Assembly: GCA_025938055.1 (NCBI GenBank)
Contig: JAICQC010000013.1
Span: 1-29,012 of the forward strand
Direction of reading: 5' to 3'
Source of the DNA: Anaerolineales bacterium
GTDB taxonomy: Bacteria; Chloroflexota; Anaerolineae; Anaerolineales; Villigracilaceae
Length of the DNA stretch: 29,012 bases
Shown: one piece after another, positions 1 to 7,528 of the stretch
Layout of the letters: every line of letters starts with the position of its first letter
Position numbering within the stretch: position 1 is the first letter of the stretch
The notes under the pieces: model-generated
Seen by the model: the letters and a program-made list of their open reading frames with translations, nothing else
Databases searched by the model: none
What the model was told of the DNA's origin: nothing
Position numbers and translations under genes: made by a program

Positions 1-985
1 AAAAGGCTCCCTGCGGCGGCGTAACCCGCACCTTTTTGCTTTCCAGTTCATGGGCGATACGCAGCACCAGGTCACGGCGGCGGGAGTAGGCGGCGCGCAT
101 CTCCGCGGCGGCTTGCTGAACGGATGGGTCTGTTAGTGCAAAGGCAGCCGCTTTCTGCACAAACGGCGCCACGCAGGTGATGGAATTCTGTCCCGCTTTC
201 AGCGCGTTCTTGATCACCGCCTGGGGCGCCGCCAGATAACCCACCCGCCAGCCCGTCATCGCATACGTCTTCGACAGGCTGTTCACCAGAATCGTCCGTT
301 CTTTTACGCCTTCGAACGCACCGGCACTGGTAGGCTTCTCGCCGTAATATAAGTTCTCATAGACTTCATCGCTGACGATCCAGAGGTTATGCTGCGCGGC
401 GAAGTCCTGCAGATTTTGTAAATACTCTCTTGTTGGATATGCCCCCGTCGGGTTGGATGGATAGTTCAACACGATCACCCGCGTCTTTGGGGTGAGCGCC
501 TTTTCCCACTCTTCGAAGTACGGAATAAACCCGTGCTCTGCCGGTGCCGGAACGCGGATCACGTTACCCCGCAGCATCGTCGCCATGTTTGCGTGGGTTG
601 CCCAGGATGGGTCGGGCACCAGCACCTCATCACCGGGGTTGAGGATGGATTGCATCGCAAGGTAATAGGCATGGATGCCGCCGTGCGTGATCAGCAGCTC
701 GCTCTCCGGATCATACGCTGCGCGGACAGCGTTGTCCCGTTCCAGTTTGAGCGCCGCGGCTCGGCGCAAATCAAGATATCCGTTGCTCGGGCCGTAATGA
801 GTCAGTCCCTCCTGCATGGCTGTGAAGGCAACATCCATCACTGCTGGCGGCGTGGCGAAATCGGGATCGCCCACCTGCAAGCCGATGATCTTTTGTCCAC
901 TGGCTTTGAGCACCAGGATATGGTCAGTCATTGCCACCGTCGGAGACTGGCGCAGGGAGTCGAACTGCACGTTGAGGCTTTGCAT
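1..985 (-). CDS. Class I/II PLP-dependent aminotransferase (C-terminus cut by window edge)
   Basis: Fold-type I aminotransferase, probably of the aspartate/aromatic aminotransferase group, transferring an amino group from an amino acid to a 2-oxo acid in the cytoplasm. Reading the minus strand from ATG at 985 gives 328 codons without a stop. The substrate/PLP-binding Asn lies in NYPSNPTG (N178), the PLP-pyridine Asp in SDEVYE (D206), and the Schiff-base lysine in SLSKTYAMTGWRVGY (K239). The N-terminal GLQVGDPDF and THYGPSNGYLDLR blocks are also typical of the family. The family is usually about 390-400 residues, so roughly 65 residues are missing to the left of the window. The start is supported by an AGAAGGAT ribosome site just upstream. 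The gene diverges from galK with a 97-base gap. Exact substrate specificity cannot be read from the sequence. Confidence 0.93.
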   Translation of the reverse strand, partial: MQSLNVQFDSLRQSPTVAMTDHILVLKASGQKIIGLQVGDPDFATPPAVMDVAFTAMQEGLTHYGPSNGYLDLRRAAALKLERDNAVRAAYDPESELLITHGGIHAYYLAMQSILNPGDEVLVPDPSWATHANMATMLRGNVIRVPAPAEHGFIPYFEEWEKALTPKTRVIVLNYPSNPTGAYPTREYLQNLQDFAAQHNLWIVSDEVYENLYYGEKPTSAGAFEGVKERTILVNSLSKTYAMTGWRVGYLAAPQAVIKNALKAGQNSITCVAPFVQKAAAFALTDPSVQQAAAEMRAAYSRRRDLVLRIAHELESKKVRVTPPQGAF

Positions 986-1047
986 AAACCATCCTTCTCG
1001 TTATAAGTTCAAAATGAAGGAGGCAGTGTATCAGCATCATTCCTGTA

Positions 1048-1076
1048 TCGTCAACCTTCGCAAACTCCTGTACAAT
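1048..1076 (+). promoter_or_regulatory. Probable galK promoter giving a leaderless transcript
   Basis: In the 97-base divergent gap between the aminotransferase and galK, TCGTCA (1048-1053, 4 of 6 to TTGACA) is followed after 17 bases by TACAAT (1071-1076). The galK ATG begins only 6 bases after the -10 box, about where transcription should begin, and no Shine-Dalgarno sequence precedes it. This fits a leaderless mRNA. It is a motif match only. Confidence 0.5.
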
Positions 1077-1082
1077 ACGGCT

Positions 1083-2264
1083 ATGAATACAGAACTTATT
1101 GACCGCATAACAAAAATCTTTCAGGAAAAGTACGGAAGCGCACCTGCCCACATTGCTCGTGCGCCCGGGCGTGTGAACCTGCTTGGTGAACACGTGGACT
1201 ACAACGCCGGGTTTGTCCTGCCTGCCGCCATCGACCGCGCCACATACATCGCCTTCTCCCCCGCGGAGTCGGAGCAGACTACCCTGGTCGCTGCGGACTT
1301 CGATGAGGGTGTTTCCTTCTCCTCGCACACGATCGCCTCAAAGGACCAAATGGATGGCTCCCCTCTGCCCGAATGGGCACGTTACCCTGCCGGGGTGATG
1401 TGGGCACTGAATGAAGAACATTCAAAGACACCGGCGATGAATGCCATCTATGCCTCGGATGTGCCGCGCGGCTCAGGCTTGAGCTCCTCGGCTTCGGTGG
1501 AGATGGCGTTCGTCATCGCCTGGCAAACGCTCGGCGGCTGGATTCTGCCATCCATCATGCGCGCCCTGATCGGGCAAAAAGCTGAGAACGAATACGTGGG
1601 CGTCAACTGCGGCATCATGGACCAGTTCGCTTCGGCATGCGGTGCGACGAACTATCTGCTCCTGCTGGACTGCCGCTCCCTCGAATGGAAGCCAATCCCT
1701 TTGCCGGACGACATCTCCATTGTGATTGCAGACACCAAAGTGCGGCGTGCACTCACCAGCGGGGCATACAACAGACGCCGCGCTGCCTGCGAAGAGGCGG
1801 TAAAACTCCTCAAACGGGACCTGCCCGATATCACGGCGCTGCGGGACGTCAGCGTAGACGAATTCAATCGCCTCGAAGCAAATCTCCCAGAGGAGATCGC
1901 CAAGCGGGCACGGCACGTGGTGGAGGAGATCGAGAGGACGCGGCAAGCCGAGACATTGCTCGAGGATGGCAAGGTGGCGCGCTTCGGGGAACTGATGAAC
2001 GAGTGTCACGCCAGCCTGCGCGACCTGTACGAAGTCTCCTGCCCGGAGCTGGATGCGATGGTGCGCGTGGCTCAATCCCTGGATGGGTGTTATGGGGCGC
2101 GTCTCACGGGTGCAGGTTTTGGAGGCTGTACTGTAAACATCGTGGTGCGGGAAAAGGCGGAGCGGTTTTCCCGGCGGCTGGCGGAAGGCTACCAGGCAGA
2201 GGTGGGATACGAGCCAGAGATCTATATTACCAGGGCGTCCAATGGCGCCGAGCTTCTAGGATGA
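1083..2264 (+). CDS. galK: Galactokinase
   Basis: Galactokinase of the GHMP kinase family, phosphorylating alpha-D-galactose at C1 with ATP (Leloir pathway, cytoplasm). The 393-residue length is normal for the family. All three signature motifs are present: the galactose-binding GRVNLLGEHVDYNAGFVLP (residues 29-47, with R30, E36, H37 and D39), the ATP-binding PRGSGLSSSASVEMA (128-142) and the C-terminal TGAGFGGC. The catalytic Asp is D180 in CGIMDQFAS. An in-frame extension upstream to 816 exists, but it overlaps the divergent aminotransferase and has no homology-like content, so the start is placed at MNTELIDR. No other Leloir gene (galT, galE) is next to it. A perfect hairpin terminator follows at once, so it is probably transcribed alone. 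Confidence 0.95.
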   Translation: MNTELIDRITKIFQEKYGSAPAHIARAPGRVNLLGEHVDYNAGFVLPAAIDRATYIAFSPAESEQTTLVAADFDEGVSFSSHTIASKDQMDGSPLPEWARYPAGVMWALNEEHSKTPAMNAIYASDVPRGSGLSSSASVEMAFVIAWQTLGGWILPSIMRALIGQKAENEYVGVNCGIMDQFASACGATNYLLLLDCRSLEWKPIPLPDDISIVIADTKVRRALTSGAYNRRRAACEEAVKLLKRDLPDITALRDVSVDEFNRLEANLPEEIAKRARHVVEEIERTRQAETLLEDGKVARFGELMNECHASLRDLYEVSCPELDAMVRVAQSLDGCYGARLTGAGFGGCTVNIVVREKAERFSRRLAEGYQAEVGYEPEIYITRASNGAELLG

Positions 2265-2268
2265 TTCG

Positions 2269-2300
2269 ACAGCCCTCGCATATGCGAGGGCTGTTTTTTG
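2269..2300 (+). terminator. Rho-independent terminator of galK
   Basis: A perfect 26-base palindrome (2269-2294, arms reading ACAGCCCTCGCAT and its complement) runs into TTTTTTG. It starts 5 bases after the galK stop codon. Confidence 0.93.
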
Positions 2301-2319
2301 TTGCAAATTGATTGCGACG

Positions 2320-2349
2320 TTGACGCCGCTTTTGCGTAAGGAGTATTAA
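2320..2349 (+). promoter_or_regulatory. Possible promoter of the LiaI-like/GIN unit
   Basis: TTGACG (2320-2325), an 18-base spacer and TATTAA (2344-2349) lie between the galK terminator and the next gene at 2429. This would leave a leader of about 70 bases. The -35 match is good and the -10 match is moderate. Confidence 0.4.
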
Positions 2350-2428
2350 GCCTCTACAACCAGGCACAATCCGCTGGGGACGGCGGTGACCTGGTTGGGA
2401 AGAGTATTCCAAAAGTAAGGAGAAGTAT

Positions 2429-2992
2429 ATGCAAACGAATCGTTCGAATGCGGGCGCGCTGATCGCAGGCGCGCTTCTGATCCTCTTCGGGCTGCTGGCA
2501 CTGGCAGCTCAGGTCTTCGACATGGTGAATTGGGGCGCCATCTGGCCCTTCGCCATCATCGCCTTTGGCGCGCTGTTTTTCGCGGCGATGTTCGCGGGCG
2601 GGCAGCAAGCCGCGGCGTTTGCCATCCCTGGCAGCATCGTTGGTGGGATCGGCCTGATCCTGCTCTTCCAAAATATCACAGGCCACTGGGAATCCATGTC
2701 CTACTTTTGGACATTGATCATCTTGTTCGTGGGTGTGGGCATTTACATCATGGGCTGGCATGGCAGAGATGCAAACCAGAAGGCAGCTGGTTCACGTGTG
2801 ATGAAAGTGGGGTTCATCCTCTTCCTCATCTTCGGCACGTTCTTCGAAATGCTGTTCTCATCGTTCGGAAATATTGTTTTTCCGGTAATGCTCATCCTTG
2901 TGGGTGGCTACCTGGTTTTGAGTCGCTCCGGGTTGTTCGGCAGAAACAAAACCGACGAACCGTCGGACCATTCTCTGCCGCCAGCAAGCTAG
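2429..2992 (+). CDS. LiaI/LiaF-like multi-pass membrane protein (DUF5668 type)
   Basis: A 187-residue integral membrane protein with about six hydrophobic helices (roughly residues 8-30, 35-54, 60-82, 90-109, 122-143 and 146-165) and a short polar C-terminal tail. Repeated IWPFAIIAFG-type and FPVMLILVGGYLVL segments, with Gly-rich paired helices, are what one sees in the transmembrane part of LiaI/LiaF-like envelope-stress proteins (DUF5668). No enzymatic motif is visible. The start has an AAGGAGAAG ribosome site 4-5 bases upstream. The next gene, also with a LiaF-like membrane part, begins 18 bases downstream, and the pair sits between two terminators, so they are likely co-transcribed. A role in envelope stress sensing is inferred from the family. 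Confidence 0.75.
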   Translation: MQTNRSNAGALIAGALLILFGLLALAAQVFDMVNWGAIWPFAIIAFGALFFAAMFAGGQQAAAFAIPGSIVGGIGLILLFQNITGHWESMSYFWTLIILFVGVGIYIMGWHGRDANQKAAGSRVMKVGFILFLIFGTFFEMLFSSFGNIVFPVMLILVGGYLVLSRSGLFGRNKTDEPSDHSLPPAS

Positions 2993-3010
2993 TGGTGAAA
3001 GAAGGAAATC

Positions 3011-3976
3011 ATGCAACAATCGAAATCAATATTTGGACCCTTATTGCTGATCGCCGCCGGCGTGGTCTGGCTGCTGGTCAAATCGGGGACCGTTCCCGCT
3101 GCCAATCTGTGGGCACTGACACATATCTGGCCCTTCCTGCTGATCGCGGCAGGCTTGGGTATAATCTTGAAATCGTATTGGAAGTACACATCGATCGTAC
3201 TCGATGTGCTGATCATCGGCGGCGCGCTGCTCGCGATCCTCTACGCTCCGCAACTGGGATGGACAGGTCCCTCCAGGTTGGTGATGTTCAATAATAGTGA
3301 TCCCTTTATCGGGCCCGGCGAACGCGGCTCGGGCAATGTCGTAACCGAGACACGCGAGGTCAGTGACTTCGACGCCCTGGAAATTGAGTATCCCGCGCAC
3401 GTGATCGTAAAACAGGGGAATCAGGAATCTCTCAAAATCGAAGCCGAGGACAATCTCTTGCCCAACCTGAAGACCGAGGTGAGGAACGGCACGCTGGAAA
3501 TCTTCTACAAGCGAGAGAACGGCAAACACGTCAACCCAACCGAGACCGTCACGATCACCATTGTCGCCAGAGACCTGACGGACGTGGAATTCAACAGCGC
3601 AGGAGAGCTCATCATTGAAAAGCTCAAGACCAATGCCCTGGAAGTTTCCCTCAATGGAGCCGGAAACCTTGAGCTCAATGAGATCGAGGTAAGTGAATTA
3701 AGTGTGAGCTTGAACGGGGCGGGCAGTATGAGCGCCTCGGGCACAGCCGACAATCTCGACCTGTCCATAAACGGGTTCGGCGACTTCAAGGGCGCGGACC
3801 TGCACGGCAAGGATGCACGCGTCGACATCAGCGGGGCAGGCAGCGCCACCGTCTGGGTGGATGACAACCTGAACGCCGGAATCTCGGGTGCGGGATCGGT
3901 AAACTATTACGGCACCGCTTCCGTGGACAGGCAGATCAGCGGCGTCGGCGGCGTTAATCATCTGGGCAATAAATAG
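3011..3976 (+). CDS. Membrane-anchored GIN-domain (DUF2807) protein
   Basis: A 321-residue protein. Three hydrophobic helices at about residues 8-26, 40-57 and 61-81 resemble the membrane part of the preceding gene (both contain a WPF-type helix start). They are followed by a head-GIN auto-transporter-like adhesin domain (DUF2807) at about 115-315. That domain shows the expected start (REVSDFDALEIEYPAHVIV) and a right-handed beta-helix ladder of short repeats, seen as SLNGAGNLEL, SLNGAGSMSA, SINGFGDFKG, DISGAGSATV and GISGAGSVNY. The repeats probably form a surface-exposed rod outside the membrane. The molecular function of this family is not established. The start is supported by AAGGAAATC just upstream, and a terminator follows 37 bases after the stop. 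Confidence 0.85.
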   Translation: MQQSKSIFGPLLLIAAGVVWLLVKSGTVPAANLWALTHIWPFLLIAAGLGIILKSYWKYTSIVLDVLIIGGALLAILYAPQLGWTGPSRLVMFNNSDPFIGPGERGSGNVVTETREVSDFDALEIEYPAHVIVKQGNQESLKIEAEDNLLPNLKTEVRNGTLEIFYKRENGKHVNPTETVTITIVARDLTDVEFNSAGELIIEKLKTNALEVSLNGAGNLELNEIEVSELSVSLNGAGSMSASGTADNLDLSINGFGDFKGADLHGKDARVDISGAGSATVWVDDNLNAGISGAGSVNYYGTASVDRQISGVGGVNHLGNK

Positions 3977-4013
3977 TAAAGTTTTTCAGCACACTGTTCA
4001 CATGGACAATCTT

Positions 4014-4048
4014 AAACTCCCCTGGTCTCATCTCCGGGGAGTTTTTTG
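4014..4048 (+). terminator. Rho-independent terminator after the GIN-domain gene
   Basis: AAACTCCCC (4014-4022) pairs with GGGGAGTTT (4036-4044) across a 13-base loop, and the T run extends to 4047. Confidence 0.88.
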
Positions 4049-4098
4049 TTGCTGAAGCATCCTGTTAGTAGGTTAAAAAAATGCTCCGTCCAGAGTGA

Positions 4099-4131
4099 GG
4101 GGGGCACCCTAGACGAAGCCCCCATATTTTT
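4099..4131 (+). terminator. Second terminator-like hairpin in tandem
   Basis: GGGGGC (4100-4105) pairs with GCCCCC (4118-4123) over a 12-base loop, followed by ATATTTTT. It lies about 50 bases after the previous terminator, and no gene lies between them. It may be a back-up terminator or the tail of a small RNA. Apart from the two hairpins and the promoter at 4254-4282, I see nothing in the gap 3977-4299. Confidence 0.45.
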
Positions 4132-4253
4132 CCACAAATTTACGGTTTTGACAAGGGGGTCAATCTATCAGCATCGCGGCACTGATTGCCTCGGGTTGTT
4201 GGATGTCACCATTGTTTCCTCGCGTAACCTGTCAAATTAGTGACATTATTCAC

Positions 4254-4282
4254 ATTACAACGAGTGAATTAACTCATACAAT
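4254..4282 (+). promoter_or_regulatory. Probable promoter with an operator-like dyad in its spacer
   Basis: ATTACA (4254-4259), a 17-base spacer and TACAAT (4277-4282) precede the gene at 4300. The spacer holds a near-palindrome GAGTGAATTAACTC (4262-4275), placed where a repressor would block polymerase. A weaker GTGA-N6-TCAC dyad lies just upstream (about 4240-4253). Confidence 0.45.
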
Positions 4283-4299
4283 TTTGTATGGAGCTCACC

Positions 4300-5118
4300 A
4301 TGAAAATATCAATAATCATACTTTGCATCCTGGTGGTGCTGTTCTTCCTCGGCTGGCTGGGATTACAGATCAAGCCCGTGCCCTTTCCTCCTTATCCGGA
4401 AAAAACACCTCCACTTGAAACGATTCCACTCCCGGCAGGGTTGCCCGCGCCAGTGGAGCGCTTCTACAGAACCGTTTACGGGAATGAAATCCCTGTAGTG
4501 GAAACGGCTGTCATCAAGGGGCGCGCGGTCATCAGCCCGTTCGGGGTTAAGATGCCCGCCCGATTCCTGTTCGTCCACAACGCTGGTCAGGGCTACCGCC
4601 ACTACATCGAAGCGACCTGGTTCGCGATACCGATTATGAAAGTCAATGAGAGCTATCTGGATGGCGAAAGCCTGTTCGAACTTCCCGTAGGTGACCCGAT
4701 CGACAATGACCCAAGCACCAATCAAGCCGCGAACCTGGCAGTCTGGGCAGAAGCGGCTTGGTTCCCCTCCATCTGGCTCACGGACCCGCGCATCCGCTGG
4801 GAAGCCGTGGATGCGAACACAGCACTATTGTTTGTGCCATTCGAAGACCAGGAAGAAAATTTCGTCATGCGCTTCAACCCTGAGACAGGGCTGCTTGACT
4901 CTATGGAAGCCATGCGCTTTCGAGATTCAGGACCCGAGGCGAAGAAGATCTTATGGCTCACTCGAAACGTCGAGGGGAAAAAGATAGAGGGAACCAAGCT
5001 CGATGCAGTGGGAACTGCCACCTGGCTGGATCAGGGCGAACCCTGGGCAGTCTTCATGCTGGAAGAAGTGCACTACAACGTGGATGTGGGCAAGTACATC
5101 CGGCAAAAAGGTCCATAA
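4300..5118 (+). CDS. DUF6544-like membrane-anchored protein
   Basis: A 272-residue protein with one N-terminal hydrophobic helix (about residues 3-23), then a soluble domain that resembles the DUF6544 family of uncharacterised proteins. Features are the ERFYRTVYG segment near residue 45, the GVKMPARFLFVHNAGQGYRH strand region and the C-terminal WLDQGEPWAVFMLEEVHYN block, all reminiscent of a lipocalin/LolA-like beta-sheet fold. I see no catalytic signature and assign no reaction. The start is taken at 4300 because GGAG lies 6 bases upstream. An in-frame ATG at 4288 lacks such a site. It has its own promoter-like sequence and is convergent with the GH13 gene (69-base gap without a clear terminator). 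Confidence 0.75.
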   Translation: MKISIIILCILVVLFFLGWLGLQIKPVPFPPYPEKTPPLETIPLPAGLPAPVERFYRTVYGNEIPVVETAVIKGRAVISPFGVKMPARFLFVHNAGQGYRHYIEATWFAIPIMKVNESYLDGESLFELPVGDPIDNDPSTNQAANLAVWAEAAWFPSIWLTDPRIRWEAVDANTALLFVPFEDQEENFVMRFNPETGLLDSMEAMRFRDSGPEAKKILWLTRNVEGKKIEGTKLDAVGTATWLDQGEPWAVFMLEEVHYNVDVGKYIRQKGP

Positions 5119-5187
5119 TCATCCATTCGGGCAGGCAACACTTCCTAGAGGAACTGGGAAAGATCCGCCTCGGCCTGTATTCCAATG

Positions 5188-6990
5188 TCACACATCCTGT
5201 GTAAAAACAAGGATACTATATGGACCAATGGAAATAGTGGCGTGGGCATCCAGTCCATCTCTTGCGCCTGCAAAAGCCTCTGTATCACTGCTGAAAAACC
5301 CTTCAAAATCGTTACTGTAGATCGAGGCGTCACTGTTCAGGCGCAGTTTCCATAATCCGGTCGAAGGCATGCCGATTTCGTAGTTCTCCTTTGGGGCGTG
5401 ACTGAAGTTGAGCACGACGACAACATCGTCCCCAGGACCGTGCCGGTCCCAGCGCTGGAAGGCAAGGATATTGTCTGCCTGATTCACATGGTGGGTATTA
5501 AGAAACTGTCCGCACAAGCCGCGGCTGTGTCCCTTTTGGTTCAGCCGCAGCGCGATTAAGTCACGATACAGGCGGACGATGCCCTGATATTGCTCATTGA
5601 GGTCCCACTCCAACGGGACATCGTCGCGGAACCACTCGCCCTGCAAAAATTCCTGTCCCTGAAAGAGCATCGGGATGCCGGGCGAAGTGAAGACGAGTCC
5701 CGCCGCCAGCGTGGAGCGCTTCTGCGCATGCCAACCGGTAGGATCACCCGGGTTGATTTCCTGTGGAACGCGCGCCCTACCATTGGCGACCTCGTCGTGC
5801 GACTCGCTGTAAACCACACGACGAAAAGCATCACCCTCATAACGGAAAGAGATGGCATAGCGTACCGAATCCATCGAGCGGTGCTCATCCTGGGCAAGAG
5901 TTACGATCGCGCGGACAGGGTGGACAAAATTCGCATCCCACTGGGCATGGAAGCCGGCTCCGCCTGCCTCTATTGGTTTTGTGATCCACGGATTATTCCG
6001 CAGGTCTTCGGCGATGGTAATGCAGCGAGGAAATCTCTCCCTGAGGTCGCCATTGATCTGCTGCATCAAACTCCAGCCGTCGGGAAGCTCGTTGGCTTCA
6101 TTGCCGTCAATGCAGCGGATGTAAAGCGTGCTATCGTAACGCAAGCCGTCGACGTGGTACTCCTCCAGCCACATGCGCGCATTATCATGGATGAAACGTC
6201 GCACCTCTGCGCGGCCATAATCGGGCCGGGTGCTGCCCCAGGGAGTTTCAGCCCTGTAATCGTTGTAAAAATAAATGCCGCCCTTTTCATTTTCGTGCCA
6301 ACCATCAAATTGCCAGAGGTCCAGGTCGCTGGGTCCGAAGTGGTTGTAGACAACATCCAGGATGACCGCAATATTTCGCTGGTGCGCTTCACGGATCAAC
6401 ATCTTGAAGCCATCCGGGCCGCCATAGATACTTTCGACTGCGAAGATATGCGCAGGGTTGTATCCCCACGAATAATCCCCTGCGAATTCAGCCACGGGCA
6501 TGATTTGAATGGCATTCACGCCGAGCCGTTTGAGATGTTCCAGTTTCTCCATCGCATCATCAAAGCCACCCGGTTTTCCATCTGCGTCGGTAAAGAATGA
6601 TCCAATGTGCATTTCATAAATGACCAGTTCATTGTGCGGAGGCAACTCATGATGATCCTCCTGCCAGTCAAAACTGGATGCATCATAAATGACCCCATTC
6701 CCGGTGGAATTGGTGACCTGTCTCGCGTAGGGGTCGATGCGCTCCAGTTTCCGGTCACCGTTGACGAGCACAAATTTATATTCGTGTCCCGGCTTTGCAG
6801 ATTCCACGGAGGCATACCAGTAGCCATTCTCTTCATGTGCCAGAGGCGCTGCAGTATCTGACCAGTCATTGAAATCCCCTTTCACAAACACAGATTGGGC
6901 ATTTGGCGCCCAGACTCTGAAAGCAACCCCATCCTTATGCGCTATTGCTCCCATTCCCTGCCACACCTGATCCACCTTCTTATTGGACAT
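5188..6990 (-). CDS. GH13 alpha-glucan branching-enzyme-like protein (CBM48 + GH13)
   Basis: Cytoplasmic alpha-amylase-superfamily enzyme acting on alpha-1,4-glucans, most likely a branching enzyme or close relative. Numbering from ATG at 7017, the N-terminal CBM48/early-set domain spans about 25-115 (VAFRVWAPNAQSVFVKGDFN). The GH13 barrel covers about 130-500, with region I DVVYNHFGP, region II VDGLRYDS (nucleophile D295), region III ITIAEDL (acid/base E337) and region IV YSESHDEV (D408). A C-terminal all-beta domain ends at 609. The ESHDE form of region IV and the short N-terminus differ from classical GlgB. They are closer to eukaryote-like branching enzymes, so a trehalohydrolase or amylase role is less likely but not excluded. 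The start at 6990 is preferred (GGAG 5 bases upstream). ATG at 7017, nine codons earlier, has a poorly spaced GGAG. Confidence 0.88.
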   Translation of the reverse strand: MSNKKVDQVWQGMGAIAHKDGVAFRVWAPNAQSVFVKGDFNDWSDTAAPLAHEENGYWYASVESAKPGHEYKFVLVNGDRKLERIDPYARQVTNSTGNGVIYDASSFDWQEDHHELPPHNELVIYEMHIGSFFTDADGKPGGFDDAMEKLEHLKRLGVNAIQIMPVAEFAGDYSWGYNPAHIFAVESIYGGPDGFKMLIREAHQRNIAVILDVVYNHFGPSDLDLWQFDGWHENEKGGIYFYNDYRAETPWGSTRPDYGRAEVRRFIHDNARMWLEEYHVDGLRYDSTLYIRCIDGNEANELPDGWSLMQQINGDLRERFPRCITIAEDLRNNPWITKPIEAGGAGFHAQWDANFVHPVRAIVTLAQDEHRSMDSVRYAISFRYEGDAFRRVVYSESHDEVANGRARVPQEINPGDPTGWHAQKRSTLAAGLVFTSPGIPMLFQGQEFLQGEWFRDDVPLEWDLNEQYQGIVRLYRDLIALRLNQKGHSRGLCGQFLNTHHVNQADNILAFQRWDRHGPGDDVVVVLNFSHAPKENYEIGMPSTGLWKLRLNSDASIYSNDFEGFFSSDTEAFAGARDGLDAHATISIGPYSILVFTQDV

Positions 6991-7071
6991 GTTTTCTCCA
7001 CTCGTGAGTTTTGCCATTGAACACTGCTCTCCAGACTCCGGTGGATATCATATCTCGAATCTCCGGCTGTT

Positions 7072-7328
7072 TCACATGGATTTGGACTCGGGAATTCTCT
7101 TACACAGCTTCCGGCTGCGGTTCATGCCCGGCTCTTCGACGAAAAAGATGATTACTTCCTCGTAGGGCACTGCCCCGACATTGATGCCGCGATGCTGAGC
7201 GATTCCCCGCTCACAACGACCGTGAAGCGCTGACAGGGATCCGTGTGCCAGGGCAGCGCTTCGCCCGGCTCTAGAATGTGTCTGCGGATGATTAAGTCAG
7301 CGCGCTCAGTGATTGTTTCTGATTTCAC
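7072..7328 (-). pseudogene. Cupin-domain protein, broken by an internal deletion and frameshift
   Basis: A GTG at 7328 with an AGGAG site opens a 58-residue frame. It begins like a single-domain cupin (RRHILEPGEALPWHTDPCQR then FTVVVSGE) and runs into a stop at 7152-7154. In another frame the typical end of the same family follows (QHRGINVGAVPYEEVIIFF, then VEEPG) and ends at 7072-7074. The two halves lack the middle strands expected between VSGE and HRGIN, so about 25-30 codons are gone and the join is out of frame. The whole is 257 bases, against about 330-350 for an intact member. It lies upstream of and in line with the GH13 gene. An assembly error is the alternative explanation. Confidence 0.72.
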
Positions 7329-7528
7329 AGGATCTCTCCTTTCAATGGTTTACGGGTAGATAGGGTCATGAAATTCCCTCACGATTGCGACGGTGTGATG
7401 CAATGCATAACGAATAAAGAGTTGCCATTTCGGATTACCTCTCCGCTCGCCCCGATCTTAATACCATAACTTTTGGTAGATTATCCACCTACGCCATATC
7501 CTGCAAAGACTCGCCCAACTACCAACTT
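7329..7528. other. Intergenic stretch, possible gene remnant
   Basis: No complete gene is seen here. On the minus strand, 7350-7457 is open for 35 codons and ends in a protein-like tail (WQLFIRYALHHTVAIVREF) without a plausible start. It may be the end of another decayed gene next to the cupin pseudogene, but I recognise no family. Confidence 0.25.

Noticed and set aside
816..1082. N-terminal extension of galK to an upstream ATG
   Set aside because: It would overlap the divergent aminotransferase coding region, adds unrelated residues before the conserved N-terminus, and the -10-like box lies inside it.
4148..4163. TTGAC-N6-GTCAA inverted repeat with a consensus-like TTGACA
   Set aside because: No -10 box stands at a suitable distance, and the 5-base arms are short enough to arise by chance.
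4046..4240. A 64-codon open frame after the GIN-domain gene
   Set aside because: It begins inside the terminator T run, contains the second hairpin, and has no ribosome site or domain-like content.
5590..6600. A 336-codon plus-strand open frame
   Set aside because: It lies wholly antisense to the GH13 gene, whose catalytic motifs are all present. The antisense product has no recognisable domain.
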